Assembly (NCBI RefSeq): GCF_030376615.1
Contig: NZ_JARRAB010000004.1
Span: forward strand, 235,166 to 299,165
Direction of reading: 5' to 3'
Length of the DNA stretch: 64,000 nucleotides
From: Pseudomonas sp. sp1636
GTDB lineage: Bacteria; Pseudomonadota; Gammaproteobacteria; Pseudomonadales; Pseudomonadaceae
The position numbers and the translations under genes are program-made. Every line of letters begins with the position of its first letter. The stretch's first letter is position 1. The notes under the pieces are model-generated. The model saw nothing but the letters and a program-made list of their open reading frames with translations, was not told the origin of the DNA and did not search any database. Below, piece after piece: positions 39,701 to 48,315 of the stretch.

Positions 39701-41317
39701 TTAGCCGCCGAAGACCTCGACCCGGTTGCGCCCGCCGTGTTTGGCCACGTAGAGCGCCTCGTCGGCCTGCTGGGTCAGGGCCTGGCTGTTCATTTCGCCC
39801 TGCAACTGGGCGACGCCAGCGCTGAAGGTGCAGGACAGATCCAGCGGTTGCGCCGGGTAGTGGATCTCGGCGAAGCGTTGGCGAATTTCGTCGAGCACCC
39901 GGTGAGCGGCCTGGGCGCTGGTGTTGGGCATGACCACGGCGAACTCTTCGCCGCCGTAGCGGCCGATGTGGTCGCTCTTGCGCAGGCGCTGCTTGAGGAA
40001 CAGCGCCAGGCCCTTGATCACCCGGTCACCCATGGGGTGGCCGTAGTTGTCGTTGACCTTCTTGAAGAAGTCGATATCGAGCATGGCGAAACTCAGCGGC
40101 TGCCGGTCACGCCGGGCGCGATAGAGGGCATCTTCGAGTAGTTGCAGGGTGTGGGTGTGGTTGTACAGGCCGGTCAGGCTGTCGCGCACCATGCGCGCCT
40201 TGAGGTTGCGCGCGCGGGCGGCGCGGTTGCGCACGGTGGCGATCAGGTGGCGCGGCTTGATCGGTTTGGTGAGGAAATCGTCGCCGCCTTCGCTCATGGC
40301 GTCGAGCTGCTTGTCGAGGTCGTCTTCGGCGGACAGGTAGATGATCGGCACGCTGACGTAGCGGTCGTTGTGGCGGATCACCTTGGCCAGTTCGGTGCCG
40401 TTGCAGTCCGGCATGTACATGTCGAGGATGATCAGGTCGGGCTGGAATTCGGCCAGTTCATTCATGGCCTGGATCGGCTCGGTCAGCGTGCGGGTGAGGA
40501 TCCCGGCGCTGTTGAGCACCCGTTCGGTGTGGGTGGCCTGGGCGCGTGAGTCGTCGACGATCAGCACTCTATAGGGCTCGTACTGCGCCACATGGGCCAG
40601 CACTTCGATGCGCTCGAGCAGGCTGGAGGCATCCAGGGTACCGGTGAAGAATTCCTGGCCGCCGGCGCGTACCGCGGCGAGGCGGGTCGGCGTGTCGGTG
40701 TCCTGGTGGCTGTAGAACAGCAGGGGGATTTTCTCTTCCAGGCCTTGCTGTGCCGCGTGGGCCAGTTGCAGGCCGGCGCCGGGGCCGGAGAAGTCCACTT
40801 CCATGAGGATGGCCGCCGGGTGGCGCTCGAGCATGGCCGAGTGGAAGGCGTTGGCGCTGTCCAGCGGTAGCGCGGCCATGCCGAAGTATTCCAGTTGCTG
40901 CGCCAGACGCTCGGCCCGTTCGAAGTGCTGCAGGGCCAGGTACACCGGTTTGCGCAGCGGCGGCAGCACGGTTTGTTCGAAGCGGTCGCCGCGGCGTAGC
41001 CCGGTGCGCGACAGGCGTTGCATGAGCTGGTTGAGTTGGCTGATCAGCTCGCTGTTGAGGCGCCCGCGATTGTCCGCCGTCGCTTGCAGGCAAGCGCCGA
41101 TGCTCTGGGCCAGTTGGAGGTGTTCGGCCTGCTCGAAACGCTCGGCATAGCGTTGCAGCAACAGGGTGGCCTCGCGCAGTTCATGCATGCCGCGCTGGTT
41201 CCACTCGTTGCGCTGCAGACGTTGCCAGACTTCCAGGGTTTGCCGCGCCTGATGGATCACGCGCTGGGCAAAGTGCTGCTTGAGGCGGTCGCGGCTGGGG
41301 TCTTCGTGCTCGGTCAT
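39701..41317 (-). CDS. gcbA: Response-regulator diguanylate cyclase, GcbA-like
   Basis: This 538-residue soluble protein has an N-terminal helical region (1-120), a receiver-like domain without the usual aspartate cluster (about 130-245), a true receiver domain with the acceptor aspartate of LIILDMYMPDCNG (about residue 298), and a GGDEF domain with GRYGGEEFAVVMP (about 452-464). RKSD, five residues before GGEEF, is an intact I-site. It should make cyclic di-GMP when phosphorylated. The neighbourhood and architecture match GcbA, which affects flagellar motility, attachment and biofilm dispersal (known for P. fluorescens and P. aeruginosa). No cognate kinase is adjacent. It is upstream of ctpL on the same strand, 139 bases away. 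Confidence 0.85.
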   Translation of the reverse strand: MTEHEDPSRDRLKQHFAQRVIHQARQTLEVWQRLQRNEWNQRGMHELREATLLLQRYAERFEQAEHLQLAQSIGACLQATADNRGRLNSELISQLNQLMQRLSRTGLRRGDRFEQTVLPPLRKPVYLALQHFERAERLAQQLEYFGMAALPLDSANAFHSAMLERHPAAILMEVDFSGPGAGLQLAHAAQQGLEEKIPLLFYSHQDTDTPTRLAAVRAGGQEFFTGTLDASSLLERIEVLAHVAQYEPYRVLIVDDSRAQATHTERVLNSAGILTRTLTEPIQAMNELAEFQPDLIILDMYMPDCNGTELAKVIRHNDRYVSVPIIYLSAEDDLDKQLDAMSEGGDDFLTKPIKPRHLIATVRNRAARARNLKARMVRDSLTGLYNHTHTLQLLEDALYRARRDRQPLSFAMLDIDFFKKVNDNYGHPMGDRVIKGLALFLKQRLRKSDHIGRYGGEEFAVVMPNTSAQAAHRVLDEIRQRFAEIHYPAQPLDLSCTFSAGVAQLQGEMNSQALTQQADEALYVAKHGGRNRVEVFGG

Positions 41318-41751
41318 GGCCCGGATTCCAAATTGAAGGCGGCGTAAACGATCTTCCTTAGTGGCTTCATGCTATCACCGCTGGTTTGGCCAGTAATACC
41401 GTCGATCTTTCGGTGTGAGCCTCCGGTCACATTGACCGCCGTGCGGATCAGGAGTTTCGGCGCGGCCAAGTTTGTTACCCGGCACTGCGCATCGGCCTGC
41501 GCTTCACTTATAGTGCGAGGCTGTTGTGCAACCTTGGATCAAGCAACCTGTCAGACTTAGGACTGTCCTACTGCGGAAAAGCCGGTTTGGTTATTTTCTG
41601 CGCACTTTTTCGTTAAATAGAGCGACTATTCCTCTCAAAAGCGCGCAAAAACTGCCTCAAACCGGACTTTCCCTCGCGACGGACGCCAAAGTCAGACAGG
41701 CTGCCTGGGTTGTGGTCGAACAGCCAAATGCCGTAGATAAAGGACATTGCC
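41318..41751. other. Intergenic region between gcbA-like gene and DUF2333 gene
   Basis: No gene is supported in these 434 bases, which must hold divergent promoters. The part 41575-41690 is unusually AT-rich and contains an extended imperfect inverted repeat: CCGGTTTG/CAAACCGG (41582-41589, 41658-41665) enclosing TGCGCACTTTT/AAAAGCGCGCA (41599-41609, 41637-41647; one mismatch). TTATAGTG near 41508-41515 is a possible -10 without a good -35. Confidence 0.5.
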
Positions 41752-42819
41752 ATGCTGGACTGGAAAAAACGCGCTGCAGGCGCGCGCGACAGCGTTGATG
41801 ACTCTGTGGATGACGTGCGCAGCTACCTCGGAGGTGGCTGGCTCAGCCGCTCAGTGGGCGGCTTGCTCGGTCTCTACCTGTTGCTGGCGCTGGTGGTCGG
41901 TTGGTACTGGAGTCAGGAACCGGAGCAATTCCCGGTGCAGCAGCGTGCCGAGACTGCGGCGCAACGCGCGCAGCACCAGATGGTCAATGGCTACACCACG
42001 GCGGTCACCCTCAAGCATGTCGCCAGCACCTTGCTGGATAAACCGGGCGGTTACCTGTCCAACGACCTGGCTCCGCCGGGGCTGTGGCTGGACAATATGC
42101 CGAGCTGGGAATTTGGGGTGCTGGTGCAGGTGCGTGACATGGCGCGCGCCATGCGCAAGGACTTCACCCGTTCGCAGTCGCAGTCCACCGAAGATCCGGA
42201 TCTGGCCAAGGCCGAACCGCGCTTCCACTTCGACAACAAGAGCTGGGCGCTGCCGGCATCCGAGGCGGAGTACCGCGAAGCGATCAAATCACTGGATCGC
42301 TATATGGCGCGGTTGGGCGATCCGAGCCAGTCGAGCGGGCAGTTTTATACCCGTGCCGACAACCTTAGCGCCTGGCTGGGCGATGCGGCGACTCGTCTGG
42401 GTTCGCTGTCGCAGCGTTTGTCGGCCAGCGTCGGCCAGGTGCGCCTGAACACCGGTAGCGATCTGCAAGACGTGGTCGAAGGTCAGGTGGTGCACGTCAA
42501 CGAGGGCACTTACGAGACGCCGTGGATGCAGATCGACAACGTGTTCTACGAAGCCCGTGGCCAGGCCTGGGCGTTGGCGCACCTGTTGCGCGCCATCGAA
42601 GTGGATTTCGCCGATGTCCTGGTGAAGAAGAACGCCACCGTCAGCCTGCGCCAGGTGATCCGCGAACTGGAGGCGGCGCAGGAAACCCTGTGGAGCCCGA
42701 TGATCCTCAATGGCAGTGGCTATGGCCTGCTGGCCAACCATTCGCTGGTGATGGCCAACTATATTTCGCGGGCCAATGCCGGGCTCATCGATCTGCGCCA
42801 ACTGTTGTCGCAGGGCTAG
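41752..42819 (+). CDS. DUF2333 membrane-anchored protein
   Basis: This 355-residue protein has a single membrane helix near residues 35-58 (LSRSVGGLLGLYLLLALVVGWYW) after a positively charged N-terminus, placing most of the chain in the periplasm. It matches the DUF2333 family, found in gamma-proteobacteria, by length and by motifs such as DNVFYEARGQAWALAHLL. The function is unknown. Helix-rich sequence with regular heptads (residues 170-230) suggests oligomerisation. It is 2 bases upstream of the NUDIX gene, so the two are co-translated. Confidence 0.8.
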   Translation: MLDWKKRAAGARDSVDDSVDDVRSYLGGGWLSRSVGGLLGLYLLLALVVGWYWSQEPEQFPVQQRAETAAQRAQHQMVNGYTTAVTLKHVASTLLDKPGGYLSNDLAPPGLWLDNMPSWEFGVLVQVRDMARAMRKDFTRSQSQSTEDPDLAKAEPRFHFDNKSWALPASEAEYREAIKSLDRYMARLGDPSQSSGQFYTRADNLSAWLGDAATRLGSLSQRLSASVGQVRLNTGSDLQDVVEGQVVHVNEGTYETPWMQIDNVFYEARGQAWALAHLLRAIEVDFADVLVKKNATVSLRQVIRELEAAQETLWSPMILNGSGYGLLANHSLVMANYISRANAGLIDLRQLLSQG

Positions 42820-42821
42820 TC

Positions 42822-43355
42822 ATGCGTATTTCCGCCGCCGAGATGGCGCATCGCGCCGCCTCCGATGCCGAACTGATCGCCTGGGTCGACGAACAGGATC
42901 GGCCGCTCGGCGGGGTGTTGCGCGCCGAGTTGCGCGAGCGCCGGCTGATTGGTCGTGGCACCTATATCCTGCTGTTCAACTCGGCCGGTGAGTTGTGCGT
43001 GCACCGGCGTACCCTGAGCAAGGCGCTGTACCCGGGCTATTGGGATGTGGCCGCCGGCGGCATGGTGCTGGAGGGTGAGAGTTACGCCGAGTCTGCTGCG
43101 CGCGAACTGGCCGAGGAGCTTGGGGTCGAGGATGCGCTGCTGGTCGAGCATGCGCATTTCTTCTACGACGCCGCGGAAAGCCGTCTGTGGTGCAGGGCTT
43201 ACTCGGCGGTGTCCGATGCGCCGCTGGTGCTGCAGCCGGAGGAAGTGCTGGAGGCGCGGTTCATGCCCATCGACGAGGCCTTGGCCGATACCAAACGCAA
43301 GCCCTATTGCCCCGACTCGCTGGCGGCGCTCGAGCGCTACTTGGCGAGAACCTAG
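42822..43355 (+). CDS. NUDIX hydrolase
   Basis: This 177-residue protein has a complete NUDIX box at G80-V102 fitting Gx5Ex7REUxEExGU, which binds the divalent metal. Family members such as YfcD hydrolyse nucleoside diphosphate-linked substrates; this one's substrate is not evident. The N-terminal WVDEQDRPLG stretch is typical of the isopentenyl-diphosphate-isomerase-like subgroup. It begins 2 bases after the DUF2333 stop; the start ATG 42822 lacks its own strong ribosome site, in keeping with translational coupling. Confidence 0.92.
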   Translation: MRISAAEMAHRAASDAELIAWVDEQDRPLGGVLRAELRERRLIGRGTYILLFNSAGELCVHRRTLSKALYPGYWDVAAGGMVLEGESYAESAARELAEELGVEDALLVEHAHFFYDAAESRLWCRAYSAVSDAPLVLQPEEVLEARFMPIDEALADTKRKPYCPDSLAALERYLART

Positions 43356-43442
43356 GATGGGTGGCGCCTCGCGATCCCCATGCGGTTTGGGCGTTTCCTG
43401 AGTCTCGGGGGTGATGGGTTACGCCTGCTCACCCATCCTAGG
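43351..43442. repeat. Inverted-repeat element with 12-bp arms (CCTAGGATGGGT...ACCCATCCTAGG)
   Basis: Perfect 12-bp arms (43351-43362 and 43431-43442) flank a 68-base centre that includes TGATGGGTTACGCC. The left arm overlaps the last codons of the NUDIX gene. The pattern matches a dispersed repeat I recall from Pseudomonas and related genera (GGATGGGT...GATGGGTT...ACCCATCC). Confidence 0.6.
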
Positions 43443-43674
43443 TCGCGGCCTGTCAGGGATTTCGAGCGTTGCTGTGGAGGATCCCGAACGGCGTCGCCAA
43501 TCCAGCGATTAATGGTGCATCTTGGCTCTTAGCAATCGCCCGCTTTGCCGTTACACTGCGCGCCCTCCAAGCCCGAGCCGTCCAGCTCGGGTGCGCCGCC
43601 CCTGCCAGAGTGGGGCTTCGCGGTCGATGCAGATCGGCCAGTCGCTATCCTGACCCCACATGAGGAAAAGCCCG

Positions 43675-44046
43675 GTGGTCAAGAAAGCCTCGTCATTCGC
43701 CGCCCTCGGCGGCCTGGTGTATTCCACCGACAGCGGCCGGCATTGCCCGGACTGCGCTCAGCCGGTGGCTGCCTGCATCTGTAAAAACACCCAGATTCCC
43801 GCCGGTGACGGCATCGCCCGCGTGCGCCGCGAAAGCAAAGGCCGTGGCGGCAAGACGGTGACCACCGTCAGTGGCGTGCCCCTGGCCGAAGACGCCCTGA
43901 AAGAACTGACCACGGCGCTGAAGAAGCGTTGCGGCTGCGGTGGCTCGCTGAAGGAGGGGGTGATCGAGATTCAGGGCGATCAAGTCGAGCTGTTGCTCGA
44001 GGAACTGCTCAAACGCGGCTTCAAAGCCAAAAAATCCGGCGGCTAG
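43675..44046 (+). CDS. Translation initiation factor SUI1-like protein (YciH family)
   Basis: This 123-residue protein has N-terminal cysteines in CPDCAQPVAACIC (zinc-ribbon-like) and a SUI1/eIF1 domain with GRGGKTVTTVSGVPL and CGCGGSLKEGVIEIQGDQ. Bacterial SUI1 proteins (YciH) can bind the ribosome and affect start-codon choice, but their normal role is not settled. GTG 43675 is preferred to in-frame ATG 43660: GAGGA (43662-43666) falls inside the longer reading and sits 8 bases before the GTG, and the protein then begins MVKKASSF as in relatives. The 319-base gap before it holds a repeat and no gene. Confidence 0.9.
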   Translation: MVKKASSFAALGGLVYSTDSGRHCPDCAQPVAACICKNTQIPAGDGIARVRRESKGRGGKTVTTVSGVPLAEDALKELTTALKKRCGCGGSLKEGVIEIQGDQVELLLEELLKRGFKAKKSGG

Positions 44047-44126
44047 CCCCAGGTTTTCTAAACTTCCCCGGCAAATGGTTCGTCCATTGCCGGGCAATCG
44101 TCATTTCCAGACGTTAATCTGCACGG

Positions 44127-44145
44127 GCCCCGGTTGATCCGGGGC
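44127..44145 (+). other. Hairpin in the speA leader
   Basis: GCCCCGG and CCGGGGC pair around TTGAT, ending 26 bases before the speA start. A second imperfect hairpin (about 44068-44095, CCCGGCAA...TTGCCGGG) follows the SUI1 gene. Neither has a strong T run; role unknown. Confidence 0.45.
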
Positions 44146-44171
44146 TTCAATCGCCAGCAAGGGAGACTTCG

Positions 44172-46085
44172 ATGTCTGCACGACGCACACGCAAAGATGA
44201 CGGCAGCCAGTGGACAGTAGCGGACAGTCGCAGCGTCTACGGCATTCGCCATTGGGGCGCGGGCTATTTTGCAATCAATGACAGCGGCCGCGTCGAAGTG
44301 CGTCCGAATGGCCCCGAGAGCACGCCGATCGATTTGTTCGAACAGGTCGAGGAGTTGCGCCAGAGTGGCCTCAGCCTGCCGCTGCTGGTGCGTTTTCCGG
44401 ACATTTTGCAAGATCGCGTGCGCCAGCTGACCGGTGCCTTCGATGCCAACATCGCCCGTCTCGACTACCAGAGCCGCTACACCGCGCTCTACCCGATCAA
44501 GGTCAACCAGCAGGAAGCGGTGATCGAGAACATCATCGCCACCCAGAATGTCTCCATCGGCCTGGAAGCCGGTTCCAAACCCGAGCTGCTGGCCGTGCTG
44601 GCGTTGGCGCCCAAGGGCGGCACCATCGTCTGCAATGGCTACAAGGATCGCGAGTTCATCAAGCTGGCGCTGATGGGGCAGAAGCTCGGCCACAACGTGT
44701 TCATCGTGATCGAGAAGGAATCCGAAGTGCAGTTGGTGATCGAGGAGGCGGCCGAACTTCGGGTCGCCCCGCAGATCGGCCTGCGCGTGCGCCTGTCGTC
44801 GCTGGCTTCGAGCAAGTGGGCGGACACCGGCGGCGAGAAATCCAAGTTCGGCCTGTCGGCGGCGCAGCTATTGTCCGTGGTCGAGCGTTTCCGCGCGGCC
44901 AAGCTGGATCAGGGCATTCGCCTGCTGCATTTCCACATGGGTTCGCAGATCGCCAACCTGGCCGATTACCAGCACGGCTTCAAGGAAGCCATCCGTTACT
45001 ACGGCGAGCTGCGTGGTCTGGGTCTGCCGGTCGACCATATCGACGTCGGCGGCGGCCTGGGGGTCGATTACGACGGCACCCACTCGCGCAATGCCAGCTC
45101 GATCAACTACGACATGGACGACTATGCCGGGGTGGTGGTCGGCATGTTGAAAGAATTCTGCGACGCCCAGGAACTGCCGCACCCGCACATCTTCTCCGAG
45201 AGCGGCCGCTCGCTGACCGCGCACCACGCCATGCTGGTGGTGCAGGTCACCGACGTGGAGAAGCACAACGACGAAATTCCGCGGATCGAAGACGTCACCA
45301 GCCTGCCGGAAACCGTGCGTTATCTGGTCGAGCTGCTCGGCCCGACCGATATCGAGATGGTCACCGAGACCTACTGGCGCGCCACCCATTACATGAGCGA
45401 CGTGGCCAGCCAGTACGCCGACGGCAAGCTCAGCCTGACCGAGAAGGCCCTGGCCGAACAGTGCTACTTCGCCGTGTGCCGGCGCCTGCACAACTCGCTG
45501 AAGGCGCGTCAGCGCTCGCACCGTCAGGTGCTCGACGAGCTCAACGACAAGCTGGCCGACAAGTACATCTGCAACTTCTCGGTGTTCCAGAGCCTGCCGG
45601 ATACCTGGGCCATCGGCCAGGTGCTGCCGATTCTGCCGCTGCATCGCCTCGATGAAGAACCGTTGCGCCGCGCCGTGCTGCAGGATCTGACCTGCGACTC
45701 GGACGGCAAGATCAAGCAGTACGTCGACGAGCAGAGCATCGAAACCAGCCTGCCGGTGCACGAGGTGCGCGAGGCTGAGGACTATCTGCTGGGGATCTTC
45801 CTGGTCGGTGCCTACCAGGAAATCCTCGGCGACATGCACAACCTGTTCGGCGACACCGACTCGGTGAACATCTACCAGAACAGCGATGGCAGCGTGTACC
45901 ACGCCGGCATCGAGACCCACGACACCATCGAGGACATGCTGCGTTACGTGCACCTGTCGCCGGAGGAGTTGATGACCCACTACCGCGACAAGGTGGCCAG
46001 CGCCAAGATCAGCGCCCGCGAGCGCACCCAGTTCCTCGACGCCCTGCGTCTGGGCCTGACCCGTTCGTCCTACCTGTCGTCCTGA
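44172..46085 (+). CDS. speA: Biosynthetic arginine decarboxylase
   Basis: This 637-residue PLP enzyme of fold type III converts arginine to agmatine, the first step of the agmatine route to putrescine. The PLP lysine is in [10 protein letters not shown] (about residue 111), followed by [20 protein letters not shown] and [13 protein letters not shown]. The C-terminal half carries ISESGRS-like [16 protein letters not shown] with the substrate-binding region. Length is standard for SpeA, whose members have a characteristic inserted helical bundle. Unlike in E. coli the N-terminus has no clear signal peptide. It stands alone, converging on the MATE gene. Confidence 0.96.
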   Translation: MSARRTRKDDGSQWTVADSRSVYGIRHWGAGYFAINDSGRVEVRPNGPESTPIDLFEQVEELRQSGLSLPLLVRFPDILQDRVRQLTGAFDANIARLDYQSRYTALYPIKVNQQEAVIENIIATQNVSIGLEAGSKPELLAVLALAPKGGTIVCNGYKDREFIKLALMGQKLGHNVFIVIEKESEVQLVIEEAAELRVAPQIGLRVRLSSLASSKWADTGGEKSKFGLSAAQLLSVVERFRAAKLDQGIRLLHFHMGSQIANLADYQHGFKEAIRYYGELRGLGLPVDHIDVGGGLGVDYDGTHSRNASSINYDMDDYAGVVVGMLKEFCDAQELPHPHIFSESGRSLTAHHAMLVVQVTDVEKHNDEIPRIEDVTSLPETVRYLVELLGPTDIEMVTETYWRATHYMSDVASQYADGKLSLTEKALAEQCYFAVCRRLHNSLKARQRSHRQVLDELNDKLADKYICNFSVFQSLPDTWAIGQVLPILPLHRLDEEPLRRAVLQDLTCDSDGKIKQYVDEQSIETSLPVHEVREAEDYLLGIFLVGAYQEILGDMHNLFGDTDSVNIYQNSDGSVYHAGIETHDTIEDMLRYVHLSPEELMTHYRDKVASAKISARERTQFLDALRLGLTRSSYLSS

Positions 46086-46137
46086 AGGGAGGGGCGTGGC
46101 CAAACGGGCGCCCTGGCCGGCGTTCGGCTTTGCGCTG

Positions 46138-47511
46138 TTATCGGCTGACGGGACGCCCGCATGGCACCGGCGCTGCAGCGAACCAGCGGTCGTCGCGGGT
46201 CAGCTGGTAAGCATAGACACCCAGGCAAAGGCTGCGCAGCAGCATGAAGCCGAGGAAGGCCAGCCACAGCCCGTGATTGCCGAGGGGTTGCAGCAGCCAG
46301 ACCAGCGGCAGGCTCAAGCCGACGGCCAGGAGCATGGCGTTGCGCATCTCGCGGGCGCGGGTGGCGCCGATAAACAGGCCGTCGAGCAGATAGCTCCACA
46401 CCGCCAGCAGCGGCAGCAGCGCCAGATACGTCAGGTAGTCGAGGGCCAGGCTGCGCACCGCGGCGATGGTGGTTTGCAACTGGATAAACCAGTGCCCGCC
46501 GAGCAGAAACAACAGGGCAAAGCCGAGGCTGGCCAGCAGCGACCAGCCGCCGGCGACGATCAGGCTGCGTCGTAGCGCGTTGCGGTCGCGGGCGCCGAGG
46601 GCATGCCCGCACAGGGCTTCCAGCGCGTGGGCGAGGCCGTCGAGGGAGTGGGCGGTGAGCAGCAGGCCGTTGAGCAACAGGGCGTTGGCCGCCACCGTGG
46701 CGTCGCCCAGGCGCGTGCCCTGCACGGTAATCAGGAAGAACACCAACTGCAGCGCCAGGGTGCGGATAAAGATGTCGCGGTTCACCGCCAATAGCGGCCG
46801 CCAGTTCGGCCAGCGGCGCAGCGCCGGCCAGTCGATCTGCCCGGCATAGCCGCGTAACGCACGGCGTGCCAGCCACAGGCCGAGCAGTGCGCCACTCCAC
46901 TCGGCGATCACCGAGGCCCAGGCCGCCCCGGCCACGCCCCAGTGCAAGCCGAGGACGAAGAGCAGGTCGAGGGCCACGTTGAGCAAGTTGGTGCTCAGCA
47001 GGATCGCCAGCGGCCCGCGGGCGTTCTGGGTGCCGAGCAGCCAACCGATCAGGGCATACGTGGCCAGCGCCGCGGGCAGGCCGAGCAGGCGGATCTGGAA
47101 GTAGCGGCGAGCCAGCGCATCCAGCTCGGCCGAGGGCTGCATCAGGCCCAGCGCCGCCGCACTGAATGGCAGCGCCAGCAGGATCAGCAGCAGCGCCAGC
47201 AGGGCGCCCAGTAACAGACCTTGCAGCAACACCTGGCGCAACGCACTGCCGTCCGCCCGTCCGCTGGCCTGGGCGGCGAAGCCGGTGGTGCCCATGCGCA
47301 GAAAACCCACGGCCCAGGTCAGCAAGGTATACAGGCTGCCGCCGACCGCCACCGCCGCCAGTTGATGGGCGTGGGGCAGATGACCGACCACCGCGCTGTC
47401 GACCAGTGCCACCAGCGGCACCGACAGGTTGGACACGATCATCGGCGCAGCCAGGGCCCAGACCCGCTTATGGGTGGGCGCGTGCTGCCAGGCATCGAGC
47501 AGTGCGGACAT
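46138..47511 (-). CDS. MATE family efflux transporter (DinF-like)
   Basis: This 457-residue protein has about twelve membrane helices in two homologous halves, as in the MATE family, and resembles the DinF subgroup (ALAAPMIVSNLSVPLVALVDSAVVGHL at the start). It probably exports cationic or toxic organic compounds by proton or sodium antiport; the substrate is unknown. MSALLDAW at 47511 is chosen because GGAG lies 5 bases before it; the longer frame adds only five residues. It is divergent from the YbaK-type gene. No LexA box is visible upstream, so the SOS link of E. coli dinF is not supported here. Confidence 0.9.
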   Translation of the reverse strand: MSALLDAWQHAPTHKRVWALAAPMIVSNLSVPLVALVDSAVVGHLPHAHQLAAVAVGGSLYTLLTWAVGFLRMGTTGFAAQASGRADGSALRQVLLQGLLLGALLALLLILLALPFSAAALGLMQPSAELDALARRYFQIRLLGLPAALATYALIGWLLGTQNARGPLAILLSTNLLNVALDLLFVLGLHWGVAGAAWASVIAEWSGALLGLWLARRALRGYAGQIDWPALRRWPNWRPLLAVNRDIFIRTLALQLVFFLITVQGTRLGDATVAANALLLNGLLLTAHSLDGLAHALEALCGHALGARDRNALRRSLIVAGGWSLLASLGFALLFLLGGHWFIQLQTTIAAVRSLALDYLTYLALLPLLAVWSYLLDGLFIGATRAREMRNAMLLAVGLSLPLVWLLQPLGNHGLWLAFLGFMLLRSLCLGVYAYQLTRDDRWFAAAPVPCGRPVSR

Positions 47512-47704
47512 GGCGACTCCGGGCAAACGCCGATTATAGGCACGCGGCAGGCTGGGGGCAGGCGCGATAGTGCATTTTCGACTATGCCTGACGAGCGATA
47601 GCAGTAAGCGTTGCTTGGCGGCGTCGTTGCAGGCATGCAGGCTGACTAAACTTAGACAGGGAAATCAGCAATGGCCGCGAACGACACGGCCGAGGAGGTG
47701 GCTC

Positions 47705-48169
47705 ATGCACATGGCGCAAACTCTGGAGCGCAGCCTGGAACGGGCGCATTGTCAGTTCAAGCTGGTCGAGCACATGCCCTCGGCGACCAGCCTGGAATCG
47801 GCGCGCAAGGCCGGGATTCCGGCTTCGCGCATGGCTAAATCGGTGATTCTCGACGATCGGCGCGGACACTACTTGATGGCGGTGTTGCCGGCCAATCGCC
47901 AGCTGGATCTGAACAAGGTGCACAAGGGCCCGCAGCGTTGGCAGTTGAGCGGCGAACAAGCACTGGTGGGCCTGTTCAAGGATTGCGAGCGCGGCGCGGT
48001 GCCGGCGCTGGGCGCAGTCTATGGCCTCGACATGCTGGTCGATCCGATGCTGGCACGGCAGCAGGACATCTACCTGGAGGCCGGCGATCACGAAAGCCTG
48101 GTGCACATGTCGGTCGACGAGTTTTTCAAACTGGCACCCAATGCCGAGGTTTGCGAGCTCTGCGAGTGA
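47705..48169 (+). CDS. YbaK/aminoacyl-tRNA deacylase domain protein
   Basis: This 154-residue protein contains a YbaK/EbsC domain, seen in ARKAGIPASRMAKSVILDDRRGHYLMAVLPANRQLDL and GAVPALGAVYGLDMLVDPML, fold relatives of the prolyl-tRNA synthetase editing domain. Such free-standing domains hydrolyse mischarged tRNAs; the conserved lysine of MAKSVI is the likely catalytic one. Which tRNA is edited is not evident. GAGGAGG at 47692-47698 places the start at ATG 47705 rather than ATG 47711. It ends EVCELCE with a CELC pair, which is unusual for the family but unproven as a metal site. Confidence 0.85.
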   Translation: MHMAQTLERSLERAHCQFKLVEHMPSATSLESARKAGIPASRMAKSVILDDRRGHYLMAVLPANRQLDLNKVHKGPQRWQLSGEQALVGLFKDCERGAVPALGAVYGLDMLVDPMLARQQDIYLEAGDHESLVHMSVDEFFKLAPNAEVCELCE

Positions 48170-48315
48170 GTTCAGGCACAGTTCAGGCATATGATGCGGT
48201 TGCCGCAAGGCGAGGGGGGCGTCATGTGCTGCTTTTGTCGGGCCGGTCTCGTTGCTCCAAGGCGGCTCGACTATAGTGACGGGTTTCTGCACCCGTCATT
48301 TCGTTGGATCCTGCA

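Noticed and set aside
46161..46176. Sigma-54-like TGGCAC...CTGCA
   Set aside because: It lies inside the coding end of the MATE gene, with mismatches in both key elements.
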